The translations under genes were made by a program, and so were the position numbers. A stretch of 44,274 nt of DNA from Planktotalea sp. (lineage in GTDB: Bacteria; Pseudomonadota; Alphaproteobacteria; Rhodobacterales; Rhodobacteraceae), in the NCBI RefSeq assembly GCF_018607995.1, contig NZ_JABBAL010000002.1, positions 67,733-112,006 on the forward strand, read 5' to 3'. The stretch's first letter is position 1; every line of letters starts with the position of its first letter. Positions 9,039 to 17,720 of the stretch are shown here, in pieces. Below the pieces are notes generated by a model. That model was not told where the DNA came from and made no database searches. It worked only from the letters and a program-made list of their open reading frames with translations.

Positions 9039-9063
9039 AAAACCCGCTCAACTGGCGGGTTTT
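9039..9063. terminator. Bidirectional terminator, probably serving the complex I subunit gene
   Basis: AAAACCCGC (9039-9047) and GCGGGTTTT (9055-9063) make a perfect 9-bp stem with A and T runs on both flanks. Read on the minus strand it lies 30 bases beyond the stop at 9093, so it can terminate that gene. On the plus strand it backs up the tRNA-Gly terminator. Confidence 0.75.
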
Positions 9064-9092
9064 GATCGCTGCTACAAGGAGTTTGCCGGAAG

Positions 9093-9404
9093 TTAGTGCG
9101 TCCAAGCGCCCCGACGGTCTGTCGCGAAATTCTCTGCGTAGCCACCCTTGCGAATGTTGGCTTTGCGCTTGTTCGGCTCACGCACGGAGGCATCAATGCC
9201 GTTGGCTTCTGCATAGGCAAGCGCTGCTTCCTTACTCTCAAAGCGCAGTTTTACCTGCGCTTGCGTGTCATCAGACGATGTCCAGCCCATCAAAGGATCA
9301 ACCTGCCGCGCACTCGCGGGGGCATGCTCTAAGATCCAAACATGCGTTTTCGCCGTGCCGGAAGACATGGCGGTTTTGGACGGTTGATAAATACGTGCGC
9401 GCAT
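9093..9404 (-). CDS. NADH dehydrogenase (complex I) accessory subunit, NDUFS4-like
   Basis: The 103-residue protein belongs to the 'ETC complex I subunit conserved region' family, the bacterial relative of mitochondrial NDUFS4 (18 kDa). This accessory subunit sits near the NADH-oxidising arm in alphaproteobacteria. Visible signatures are [17 protein letters not shown] at the start, [26 protein letters not shown] in the middle, and a basic tail ([16 protein letters not shown]). The start chosen is ATG 9404-9402 (MRARIYQPS), since homologues begin there; an upstream ATG at 9422 adds six residues. It stands alone, away from any nuo operon, as is usual for this subunit. From 9405 to 9621 I see no gene. 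Confidence 0.9.
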   Translation of the reverse strand: MRARIYQPSKTAMSSGTAKTHVWILEHAPASARQVDPLMGWTSSDDTQAQVKLRFESKEAALAYAEANGIDASVREPNKRKANIRKGGYAENFATDRRGAWTH

Positions 9405-9621
9405 CTGAGGGCCCCAAGTCAATCATTTGAACTGGCCTATCTATCGCGGAAACTGCCTTGTTTCGCAAGTGGCGCGGGCTTTTGATTGCAAACAATTTAA
9501 AGCGATCCATGACAAACCCTACAACACATCGAGCATCTGGAAACACTGTTTTGCGAAAGGTTAATTTGAGTTCAGCCGCCTATTCCAATATCCGAACGAC
9601 GAGTTGCAAAGGAAGTCCGCC

Positions 9622-10547
9622 GTGAGCCTCAAGTTTTCTGTTGTGTTACTTCTTGTTTGCCTATGCGCCTGTGCGTCGGATGAAGGCATCACCCCAGAAG
9701 ACTGCCTACCAAACGACCAAAGGGACGCTGACCGGGAAGCGACGCCCTCAGAGCAGACCGTGCCAGACCTGCCCAGCTATGAGCCTTCGATCGGCAGCTC
9801 CGGCTACACAATCAGCCAGTTGCGCGTTGCAACAGTGACCGCCCGTACAGGAAACGCGCAGCTGCGGAACGTCACAGGACGTGTGCGCCACAATGGTGTA
9901 AAACTTGTCATTGATGATGGCCTCTACAAGCTCGCTGATGAGAACGGTTTTGACGCCAATGGCGAGGACGCAAACGAAGGGGTGACGCTTCGTTTGGTCA
10001 ACCCGTACGGGCGGTACGAGTATGCCTCGCTCTACTCAACCAGCTAAACGGTTGGTGTCGACACCTACACGGCGGTCGGTGCAATCGGTATTGCGACCCG
10101 TGATGAGGACATGCCCACAACTGGTCTGGCAAGTTATTCAGGCGATTCAGTCTACGCCTAAACGACGCAAACAGGGACCGGGTTTGCAGGCGTTAGGACA
10201 TTCAGTGCCGATGTGGATTTCGAGGGTCAGCAGATGCAAGCCTATATAGAAGTTCGCACCGCACAAAACCCTTTCACCTGGGAAACTGTTGCTAATCGAA
10301 CGTTTGATCGCATCGACATGGACCGTTTCACGATTTCAGGCACAAGCTTTTCTGGAACGGATATGCGCCCTAGCAACAACGGCACCGAAGTTGCTATTAC
10401 AGGGGCGAACACGACGACTCAAGTTGAAGCCAGTTCTATGGAATTGCGCGGACAAGCGAGAACGCTTCACAACCGGATGAAATCGCAGGCGAAGCACTTA
10501 TCATTGGGGATGATGGCAATATCATTTTGTCATTTATCGGGGATTAA
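9622..10547 (+). pseudogene. Transferrin-binding-protein-like beta-barrel lipoprotein, inactivated
   Basis: GTG 9622 has a purine-rich site AAAGGAAG upstream and opens VSLKFSVVLLLVCLCACAS, a lipoprotein-type signal. The same frame then meets TAA at 10045-10047 and TAA at 10159-10161, yet stays coherent through both (flanks ASLYSTS / TVGVDTYTAVGA and SYSGDSVYA / TTQTGTGFAG). After TTTQVE, one base is missing near 10430. The family ending QFYG... [20 protein letters not shown] then reads on to TAA 10545-10547. The TGTGFAG, FSGT and GANTTTQV blocks are typical of the TbpB-like solute-binding or barrel lipoproteins common in roseobacters. Three lesions make it dead. The ligand of the intact family is unclear. 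Confidence 0.8.
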
Positions 10548-10615
10548 CGCCTGATTGGCTGGCATGTACTCTTGAATTAGAACAAAAAGCGATCAAATCT
10601 TACAGTTCATCTTTA

Positions 10616-12829
10616 ATGAGCGAGCAGCGCATGTCTTTTGTTCAAAATGACGGATCCGATACCCTGTTGAATGCCCCCAAAGGCGATGTGCGCGAGCGCC
10701 TCAAGCTCGAAGGCGGCATCGCGTTTGAACTGAAATCAGAGTTTGAGCCAGCAGGCGATCAACCCACCGCCATCAAGGAGCTGAGCGAGGGCATTGATGC
10801 GGGCGAGCGCGATCAGGTGCTCTTGGGTGCGACGGGTACGGGTAAGACCTTTACCATGGCCAAATTGATCCACCAGACCCAGCGCCCCGCGCTCATTCTC
10901 GCCCCCAACAAAACCCTAGCCGCTCAATTGTTCGGCGAATTCAAAGGGTTCTTTCCCGAAAATGCTGTCGAATACTTCGTCAGCTTCTATGACTACTATC
11001 AACCCGAAGCTTATGTCGCGCGCTCTGACACCTTCATCGAGAAAGAAAGCCAGATCAACGAGCAGATTGACCGGATGCGCCACTCTGCCACCCGCGCGCT
11101 GTTGGAGCGTGATGACGTGATCATCATCGCCTCTGTCTCGTGCATTTATGGTATCGGGTCTGTCGAAACCTACGGCGCGATGACGCAGGATCTAGAGGTT
11201 GGTAAGAACTACGACCAGCGCAGCGTAATGCAGGATTTGGTTGCGCAGCAATACAAACGCAATGATGCCGCCTTTGCGCGTGGATCATTCCGTGTGCGCG
11301 GCGATAGCCTGGAGATTTTTCCCGCCCACCTTGAAGATCGCGCATGGAAATTTTCGTTCTTCGGCGACGAGCTGGAAAGCATTGTCGAATTTGATCCCCT
11401 CACGGGTGAGAAGAAGGACACGAAGGACCGTGTGCGGGTTTATGCGAATTCGCATTATGTGACGCCGAAACCGACAATGAACCAAGCGGTTCAAAAGATT
11501 AAACAAGAGCTGCGTATGCGGCTTGATCAACTGGTGGCAGAAGGAAAATTGCTGGAAGCTCAACGCCTTGAGCAGCGCACGAATTTTGACATCGAAATGC
11601 TGGAAGCAACAGGCGTGTGCAACGGAATCGAGAACTATTCGCGCTACTTAACGGGCCGCGCACCGGGGGAGCCGCCTCCCACATTATTCGAATTCATCCC
11701 CGACAATGCAATTGTGTTTGCCGATGAATCCCATGTCTCCGTGCCGCAAATCGGTGGCATGTATAAGGGTGACTATCGTCGTAAATTCACGCTGGCCGAG
11801 CACGGCTTCCGCCTGCCCTCTTGCATGGACAACCGCCCGCTGAAGTTCGAGGAATGGGACGCAATGCGTCCGCAATCTGTCTTCGTCAGTGCGACCCCCT
11901 CTAAGTGGGAGCTGGAGGCAACAGGTGGTGTCTTTACAGAACAGATCATTCGCCCCACGGGTTTGCTGGACCCCAAAGTCGAAATCCGTTCCGTAGAGAC
12001 GCAAGTCGATGATTTATTGGATGAAGTGCGCAAAGTCACTGCGAACGGTTTCCGCACGCTAGTGACGACATTGACCAAGCGCATGTCGGAAGACCTGACC
12101 GAGTACATGCACGAACAGGGCATCAAAGTGCGCTACATGCATAGCGATATCGATACGATCGAGCGCATCGAAATCCTGCGTGATTTGCGCCTTGGGGCGT
12201 TTGATGTGCTGATCGGCATTAACCTGTTGCGCGAGGGTCTTGATATTCCAGAGTGCGGCTTGGTTGCTATTCTCGACGCAGATAAAGAGGGCTTTTTGCG
12301 CTCTGAAACTTCGCTGATCCAAACCATTGGCCGCGCCGCACGTAACGCCGAAGGTCGCGTGATCATGTATGCTGATAAGATCACAGGCTCCATGGAGCGA
12401 GCGTTGGGCGAAACAGATCGCCGCCGCGCCAAGCAGGAAGCCTATAACCTTAAGCACGGCATCACACCTGCGACGGTTAAAAAGAATGTCGAAGACGTGC
12501 TTGCAGGTCTCTACAAGGGCGACGTGGACATGAACCGCGTCACCGCTAAGATTGACAAACCTTTGGCAGGTGCGAATTTGCAGGCCGTGCTGGATGGCTT
12601 GCGGGTCGATATGCGCAAAGCTGCGGAGAACCTAGAATTCGAAGAAGCTGCGCGTCTGCGCGATGAGGTAAAGCGCTTGGAAGCAGTTGATTTGGCCGTG
12701 TCTGATGACCCAATGGCGCGCCAGTCGGTGATTGAAGAGGCAGCCAGAAATGCGCATAAAGCGGCAGGGCGTTCAACTGCGGGTCGCCCCGGTCAGCGCG
12801 GCGGTGTGAAGCCAAGGCGGAGGCGTTAA
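10616..12829 (+). CDS. uvrB: UvrABC excinuclease subunit B
   Basis: The 737-residue damage-verifying ATPase of nucleotide-excision repair. UvrA loads it and UvrC then cuts. Walker A GATGTGKT is at residues 71-78. The beta-hairpin that clamps DNA is present ([14 protein letters not shown] region, reading [14 protein letters not shown] here). Helicase motifs [31 protein letters not shown] and QTIGRAARN follow in order. A UVR domain ([17 protein letters not shown]) lies near the C-terminus and should contact UvrC. The start is ATG 10616, with an alternative at 10631 (MSFVQND); family conservation begins later and does not decide. Its stop TAA abuts the ATG of the next gene, suggesting translational coupling. 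Confidence 0.97.
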   Translation: MSEQRMSFVQNDGSDTLLNAPKGDVRERLKLEGGIAFELKSEFEPAGDQPTAIKELSEGIDAGERDQVLLGATGTGKTFTMAKLIHQTQRPALILAPNKTLAAQLFGEFKGFFPENAVEYFVSFYDYYQPEAYVARSDTFIEKESQINEQIDRMRHSATRALLERDDVIIIASVSCIYGIGSVETYGAMTQDLEVGKNYDQRSVMQDLVAQQYKRNDAAFARGSFRVRGDSLEIFPAHLEDRAWKFSFFGDELESIVEFDPLTGEKKDTKDRVRVYANSHYVTPKPTMNQAVQKIKQELRMRLDQLVAEGKLLEAQRLEQRTNFDIEMLEATGVCNGIENYSRYLTGRAPGEPPPTLFEFIPDNAIVFADESHVSVPQIGGMYKGDYRRKFTLAEHGFRLPSCMDNRPLKFEEWDAMRPQSVFVSATPSKWELEATGGVFTEQIIRPTGLLDPKVEIRSVETQVDDLLDEVRKVTANGFRTLVTTLTKRMSEDLTEYMHEQGIKVRYMHSDIDTIERIEILRDLRLGAFDVLIGINLLREGLDIPECGLVAILDADKEGFLRSETSLIQTIGRAARNAEGRVIMYADKITGSMERALGETDRRRAKQEAYNLKHGITPATVKKNVEDVLAGLYKGDVDMNRVTAKIDKPLAGANLQAVLDGLRVDMRKAAENLEFEEAARLRDEVKRLEAVDLAVSDDPMARQSVIEEAARNAHKAAGRSTAGRPGQRGGVKPRRRR

Positions 12830-13522
12830 ATGCGCTTGTTTCTGCGCGCGGCCTTGATAGTTGCGGGGCTAATTGGCAGCCCTGCTCTCGCTTGGGATTT
12901 TTCCACATCACCCATCTGCACAGTTACAAATCGAGGCTCAGATACAGCACTGAAACTCACGTTTGACGGTGAGCTTTATGTGCTTCATCTGTCACATCTT
13001 GAGGGCTGGCAAAACGCCGAGGTCTTTGCGATCCGTTTTGCACCGAACGGCCCGTTCATTCAAACGACACGGCATCAAATAGACGGCCAAACCCTGTCCG
13101 TGTCAGATGCAGGGTTCGGCAATGTTCTGAAAGGCTTACAAAACAATCAGGTTGTTCAAGTGCTCTTGGGTGAAACCGTCCGCGACATTGATCTCAGCGG
13201 TGCTTACACCCCTTTCGAAAACTTAATAAAATTGCAAGCCTGGCGCTGCCCTGTCTTAACCGCACCGCAAACCCGTTACGATACCCGATCTATCAACAGC
13301 GATCTCCAAACGGCCCTCGACGAAATCTGTTGTGACTACATCGTCCAGCCAGACAACGCGGTAGGTCAATGTGGGCGGCAGTGCGGCAGCATTGATCTGC
13401 GTGCCCATCAACGATATAACCTCCGACTTTGCGCAAGTCTCAGGGCCGGCGCTTACGCTGTTGGAGCCGCTGGATATGGGCGTAGACACACAGCCCACCA
13501 CCGCAAGAATCGCAGCACATGA
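12830..13522 (+). CDS. Secreted hypothetical protein, probably with a frameshifted and overextended C-terminus
   Basis: The frame begins directly after the uvrB stop (TAAATG). MRLFLRAALIVAGLIGSPALA is a clean signal peptide with an Ala-Leu-Ala cleavage site, so the product should be periplasmic. Residues 22 to ~143 look like a small secreted roseobacter family (PICTVTNRGSD, VFAIRF, SDAGFGNVLKG, ending AWRCP). Beyond residue ~143 the sequence becomes Cys/Arg-rich and unlike a protein domain, and it runs antisense through an I78-inhibitor gene. Removing one base in the CCC run near 13250 would end the protein at TAA 13257-13259, tail to tail with that gene. I infer a one-base insertion that abolished the natural stop. 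The function is unknown. Confidence 0.65.
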   Translation: MRLFLRAALIVAGLIGSPALAWDFSTSPICTVTNRGSDTALKLTFDGELYVLHLSHLEGWQNAEVFAIRFAPNGPFIQTTRHQIDGQTLSVSDAGFGNVLKGLQNNQVVQVLLGETVRDIDLSGAYTPFENLIKLQAWRCPVLTAPQTRYDTRSINSDLQTALDEICCDYIVQPDNAVGQCGRQCGSIDLRAHQRYNLRLCASLRAGAYAVGAAGYGRRHTAHHRKNRST

Positions 13523-13539
13523 GGTGATGATTTAAACAT
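13256..13539 (-). pseudogene. I78-family peptidase-inhibitor lipoprotein, probably frameshifted
   Basis: Minus-strand codons from about 13519 down to TAA 13258-13256 read CAAILAVVGC as a lipoprotein signal with a lipobox ending at Cys. A roughly 60-residue domain follows, with family features of peptidase inhibitor I78: Cys-Ala near its start, YRVVWLDDVVTTDF in the middle and IVTGLRCG at the end. The only well-placed start is ATG 13539-13537, which overlaps the stop of the upstream gene (ATGTTTAA). It is in another frame; one base missing near 13520 would join them as MFKSSP...AAILAVVGC. The GTG codons at 13501/13498 would remove the signal peptide. Either the gene is broken or it uses a non-standard start. 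Confidence 0.65.
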
Positions 13540-14374
13540 TTGGTGCTCCTTGCAGGCCCAACACTTTGCGAAAACCCGTCCAATAGCCAGGTAATTTTGG
13601 CGGGGCTTTCATTTCGGGGATCGCCTCTTCGGCCCAACGCGGCATGGCGCGGCGTGCGAAATCCTGCCCCCACTCCAAGAAACGCGCACTATCATTTGGA
13701 CGCAGGCGGCACGCACTTCCAACAAGTCCAACAAGTGTTTCAGAGGCGGAATACCATTCATCCTGAATACCCGTCACACGGCCCTGAATAAGGGGGCCAA
13801 CCCAACGCATCAGCCGCTTGTCCGAATAGGTCAGCAGCATCTTTCCCATTTCCTCACGTGAATAATGGATCAGCGGCGGGAATGTATCAAAGAACAGCGC
13901 TTTGCCATCGAGATAGGCAAAATTGCGGATGGAAGGGTGAAAACCAACGCGCCCTTCGACTTTATCGGCATTGTTCCAAAAGGTTGCGATCACCTGTCCT
14001 GCGGCTTCCATCATTTCAACCGCTTGTTCACGTTCTGCGGCAATAATTTGCAGGCGCATCATGCTGTCGCTAGGCAATGCCTCTTGCACGATCACCGGAA
14101 CGGTTGTGCCGTCGATATCCAGCAGATGAAAATCTGTCACAGGCAGATCGACCCCCGTCAATTCCAACGCCGCTACATAATCGCTGTGGCATTGCGCAAG
14201 GCGCTCCAGCTCTGCCATGTCGCGCAAACCGCGGTACACCTTGATCACCTTGTTCGCTAAAGGCCCGCTTGCAGGCCTGAACGGTGCACAGAAATAGCCA
14301 AGCTTGCTCACCGCTTGCCCACGCTCCGCACTGTCGGCTTTTATCAGCCATTCCAGTTCGATCAAATCGCTCAT
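13532..14374 (-). CDS. Uncharacterised phosphotransferase-like protein
   Basis: The 280-residue protein has no signal peptide and no membrane helix. Its middle third (FHPSIRNFAYLDGKALFFDTFPPLIHYSREEM) has the shape of an aminoglycoside/choline-kinase-like fold, in which a His-X-N stretch and a downstream FFDTFPP Asp would stand for the catalytic loop and the metal-binding Asp. The earlier segments VIKVYRGLRDMAEL and PVIVQEALPSD would fit the N-lobe. I recall a DUF6206 family with this look but cannot confirm membership. The start ATG 14374 (MSDLIELEW) is the first in frame. Its stop overlaps the putative ATG of the I78 gene, so the two were probably co-transcribed. The substrate is unknown. 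Confidence 0.7.
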   Translation of the reverse strand: MSDLIELEWLIKADSAERGQAVSKLGYFCAPFRPASGPLANKVIKVYRGLRDMAELERLAQCHSDYVAALELTGVDLPVTDFHLLDIDGTTVPVIVQEALPSDSMMRLQIIAAEREQAVEMMEAAGQVIATFWNNADKVEGRVGFHPSIRNFAYLDGKALFFDTFPPLIHYSREEMGKMLLTYSDKRLMRWVGPLIQGRVTGIQDEWYSASETLVGLVGSACRLRPNDSARFLEWGQDFARRAMPRWAEEAIPEMKAPPKLPGYWTGFRKVLGLQGAPNV

Positions 14375-14492
14375 ATCAGGTCCTTTTGTTGTGTCCCCAA
14401 TACCCCGCGCGCACCTCCACGGCTAGGGCCAGGAAACCTGTTAACTATTTATTCAGCATAACCGCCGACTCTGAGCGTAGGTGGTAGAATAT

Positions 14493-15158
14493 ATGAACCG
14501 GATTTTCCTTTCTTTGGCAGGTCTTTTGATGTGCTTGGCAGCGTCGCATGTGCACGCGGGGGCTTGGCCACACGGCAAGGGCAAAACCTTTAGCGCGTCT
14601 TCCGCCACCTTTACATGGCCTGATCAAAGAAAGCTAAAATTCCCTGATATCTATGGCAGCACATATCTCGAACACGGGATCACACCGCGCCTTACGAAGG
14701 GGCTGGATATGGCCACACCCGATGCAAAACGCCATAATCGTCTCAGATCCGTTGCATTTTCGCGTTTCACGCTCACCGCAAATGATGCGCTGTTCCAAGT
14801 TGCGGTTGATGGCGGCGGCGGACACTACCGCGACACCGATGTGATGCGCTTTGGCCTGTCTTACAGGATTGGCTTCAAAACGCTCAAGAAAGATAGCTGG
14901 ATCTCGGTGGATGCACATACATTGCAGGCTGTCGCCGATGATTGCGCGGCCTATGCCCTTGATGCGACTTATGGAATAACTTTAAAACACGGTAAAATCA
15001 TGGGGCAAATCTCAACGTTTCAAGCCTTCGATGACGCCCAAAGCATAAGCGTCACTCCCGCCTATGCCCATCGTATTGGCAAAAGCACGCATTTCGAAGT
15101 CGGAGTCGTCCTTGGAATACGCAGCAAGCCAGACCCCACATTGAAGATTGGGATCTAG
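14493..15158 (+). CDS. Secreted or outer-membrane hypothetical protein with a clipped C-terminus
   Basis: ATG 14493 opens MNRIFLSLAGLLMCLAASHVHA, a signal peptide, then GAWPHGKGKTFSASSA, the start typical of a small beta-rich roseobacter family that I take to be an outer-membrane barrel. Alternating patterns (TLTANDALFQVAVDGG, MRFGLSYRIGFK, WISVDAHTLQ, THFEVGVVLGI) support membrane strands. The frame ends ...DPTLKIGI at TAG 15156-15158. Reading through gives three more residues, Gln-Lys-Phe, and a second TAG at 15168-15170. The family ending I expect is Ile-Trp-x-x-Phe, so the first TAG probably replaces a TGG Trp codon. Loss of the final Phe would remove the usual barrel-assembly signal. It is divergent from the gene at 13532. 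Confidence 0.65.
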   Translation: MNRIFLSLAGLLMCLAASHVHAGAWPHGKGKTFSASSATFTWPDQRKLKFPDIYGSTYLEHGITPRLTKGLDMATPDAKRHNRLRSVAFSRFTLTANDALFQVAVDGGGGHYRDTDVMRFGLSYRIGFKTLKKDSWISVDAHTLQAVADDCAAYALDATYGITLKHGKIMGQISTFQAFDDAQSISVTPAYAHRIGKSTHFEVGVVLGIRSKPDPTLKIGI

Positions 15159-15182
15159 CAGAAGTTTTAGATTCAAAACTGG

Positions 15183-17089
15183 CTAGTCATCCATACTGGC
15201 CGTGATTGTGACCGTTCCAGCCACATCTTTCTCCCAGGCCAGCTCGACAACATCACATTACCGCCGCTCTCGGGCGTAATCCAGGGCACCGTGTATTGGT
15301 TGACGTTCGCCACATTCTTAATCTTGCCACAATTGATCAAAGACGTCACATGCATCGCGCACGCCCCAAACGGTAGACGACCAGAAAACGGAATGAACCA
15401 TGTAGAGTTATGGTTGCTTTGCGTGTGATCCAAGGTCAGTGGATTTTCCGTACCGGTCACAACATTCAAGAACATATTGCCGTTCACAACGCTATCGCCT
15501 TGAAACACGTGATTACCTAAAATCACATAGTTTTGCCTGCCAAGGATCGCGAAATGGCGAAACTGGCTCACGCAATTGTTGCGAATCTTCAAATCATTCG
15601 CGTTGGCGTTCATCCCAATACTGGTGCGTTTTTGCGCGTTGGTGCCCCCTTCATTGGTGATGAATTGGCATTCCTCAATGAACATGCACTGGCGTCCGCT
15701 CCCGATCGATGTAAGACCACGATCTTTCAGGCGTGTGATAAAGTAGCTTTTTAACGTATTCGCGACACCTGAGCGCGGCATCATAATGCCTGACGCATAT
15801 CCGCGACACAGGATCCCAAGGTCCAACAAAACAAGCTGGCTAAACAGATCAAAACCAGAAAAATCCAAAACGTATTTGAAGCGCTGGAAGCCGTAGTTCT
15901 GACGACCTGCCGCATCATAAAGCGGACCGGACAGACGGATTTCTTGTGCCGCAACATTCACTTCACGCACATAGACTTCACGCCCAACGCCCGTGCCTTG
16001 CACCAATGATCCGACCTGAATATTGACGATATTTGTGACAGCCGCCAGCCGATCATCGTTGGACGCACTATAACTCGCAACAGAGGTCGTGACATCCACA
16101 TCCCATTCGGGACCATCGGCGACGTACAGCTGGCCGTTTCGAATAAAACGGCGCTGCGCAAAGCTGTTCCGCGAGCCTTCAATCGCCTGCAAATCAAGCT
16201 GTTCAGTGATCGTGACACGCCGACCACCAAGATCCAGCGTTTCGTGATCGGCATTGTTCAAAAGCCCCTGTTCCTCGTCCCCTCCAAAGGCCTCGATGTA
16301 TTTGGGCAAACCATAGTCCAAAACCCAACGACAGGATATCGCCCGCATCTTGGGTGAGCTTGCCTTCAAACTCCACCACTTCGGTTAGAGTTAGCAAGGA
16401 ACCGATATAAAATGTCCCAGCAGGCAGCAAAATCTTGCGTCTTTCAGCCGCCTGTTCTGCCGTGACAAATGCCGCGTGATCATCGGTGACGCCGTCGCCA
16501 ACTGCTCCAAAATCACGTACTTCCACGATATTCATCATGTTGCGATGAAATGCACTGGTGATGTCTTCAATCTCGATGTCGTCAATGCGGATCACACCGC
16601 CATTTGGCCCCGTGATGTCCAAACCGAAATGCCCATAAAGCGGATCACGGCCCCAAACCATATCGACACCCGTGCGCGCGCCAAAATCCACAATCGCACT
16701 GATCTCAATCACTTCGCCATAAGCACTTAGGCTGACGGGATTTCCAGTCTCCTTCACACCGCTCACATACGCGCCACCAGATCTACCGGCCCAACCCGCA
16801 ATACGCACCGTTGGAAGCGACCCGCTCATCGCTTTGACTTTCGCCGCTATGCGCAAATAACACCCCGGCAGCAGAGGCGTTTCCTCCATATAGCGCAGCT
16901 TTTGCGTCGCATCGGTTTTCTGGATCTCAAGGCAACCACTAAAATCCAGATCTGACGGCACATAAGCCGCCGTCGCATCCCCTGATATGTGTCAGACCCG
17001 GGGGGTCCATCTCCACGCGCCCAAACCGTCAAGCCCTTAGAAAAAGCGGGCGGCAAAAGAACCACACCATCTGTGATCGCCTTGTTCAT
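15183..17089 (-). pseudogene. Right-handed beta-helix protein (pectate-lyase-3 type), multiply frameshifted
   Basis: ATG 17089 starts MNKAITDGVVLLPPAFSKG, in frame as far as GSDTYQG. One base is then missing in a C-run near 16980 (minus-strand G-run), and the protein continues as VPSDLDFSGCLEIQKT through DFGAVGDGVTDD, the signature of the pectate_lyase_3 beta-helix family. A second shift near 16318 (one extra base) leads into DYGLPKYIEAFGGDEE and LDLGGRRVTI. A third near 15255 restores an ending VELAWEKDVAGTVTI up to TAG 15185-15183. Compared with relatives I remember, pieces are also missing after DEEQG and after GDSVVNG. Such proteins resemble secreted or prophage-type polysaccharide-binding helices. 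The gene is dead. Confidence 0.85.
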
Positions 17090-17209
17090 AAAATCTTCCT
17101 CTTGCGCCAAGGTCGGCTACGCGCACACACGTTTCCAAACGCCCGACACCTAAAAAATGCGTCAAGCGGAGGCGGAAGATTGGCTCAAAAGATTTAAGAG
17201 GCTCTGACA

Positions 17210-17224
17210 GCACCGTTACGGTGC
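17210..17224. repeat. Short perfect inverted repeat
   Basis: GCACCGT and ACGGTGC flank a single T. It sits just beyond the stop of the DUF4864 gene, but a T-rich stretch lies only on the + strand side, so it is poorly oriented as that gene's terminator. Role undecided. Confidence 0.4.
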
Positions 17225-17240
17225 ATTTTATTGGATGAGT

Positions 17241-17660
17241 TTAGGCAGACACACCAGAGGATGTCACAAGCTGTACACCATTGATTTTCCATCCATTTTC
17301 ACTTTGGATCATCTGATAATCGAAAATGAATATCTCGCCTTTGACATCCCGCACCTGCACCTTTTGATAAAGTGAGCCCCCGATAGAGCGCAGGTCCAAA
17401 AACTGCACATCCTCGGCGCGGCGCACCATCGGATAGCTCTGCGTGACCATCATTCCAAAGTTTTGGGGCGAACCAAAGAGCTGCTGAATAAGCGGACTGG
17501 CATAGGTGAAGGCTTGAGCGAAATCATCATTCGCAAGCGCATCAAATTGACTCTGGATCGTGTCGGTAATGACGGGCTTGTCGGCCTGCTCCGCGGCAAG
17601 TGCTGAACCGAAACAAAGCGCCAAAACCACAGCAAATGCACCAGATAGTCGAGTAAACAT
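17241..17660 (-). CDS. DUF4864 secreted protein
   Basis: The 139-residue protein has a signal peptide (MFTRLSGAFAVVLALCFGSALA, cleavage before Ala-Glu-Gln) and a single domain that matches the DUF4864 pattern: I..QFDALANDDFAQAFTYASP, QNFGMMVTQSYPMVRRAEDVQF, then strands ending NGWKINGVQL. Its helix-then-sheet layout recalls the NTF2/SnoaL-like fold. It probably works in the periplasm; no activity has been assigned to the family as far as I know. The start is ATG 17660, with AGGAAAG upstream as a ribosome site. It follows lysK's start region in no obvious operon: lysK's stop lies 60 bases upstream on the same strand. Confidence 0.85.
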   Translation of the reverse strand: MFTRLSGAFAVVLALCFGSALAAEQADKPVITDTIQSQFDALANDDFAQAFTYASPLIQQLFGSPQNFGMMVTQSYPMVRRAEDVQFLDLRSIGGSLYQKVQVRDVKGEIFIFDYQMIQSENGWKINGVQLVTSSGVSA

Positions 17661-17720
17661 AACGGCTTTCCTCTCTTGCGCGATGAGAGAAGAGTTAACT
17701 TAAAGGCTCAGCAAGTCAAA

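Noticed and set aside
17210..17224. Terminator of the DUF4864 gene
   Set aside because: The stem is perfect, but the T-rich flank is on the wrong side for a minus-strand transcript.
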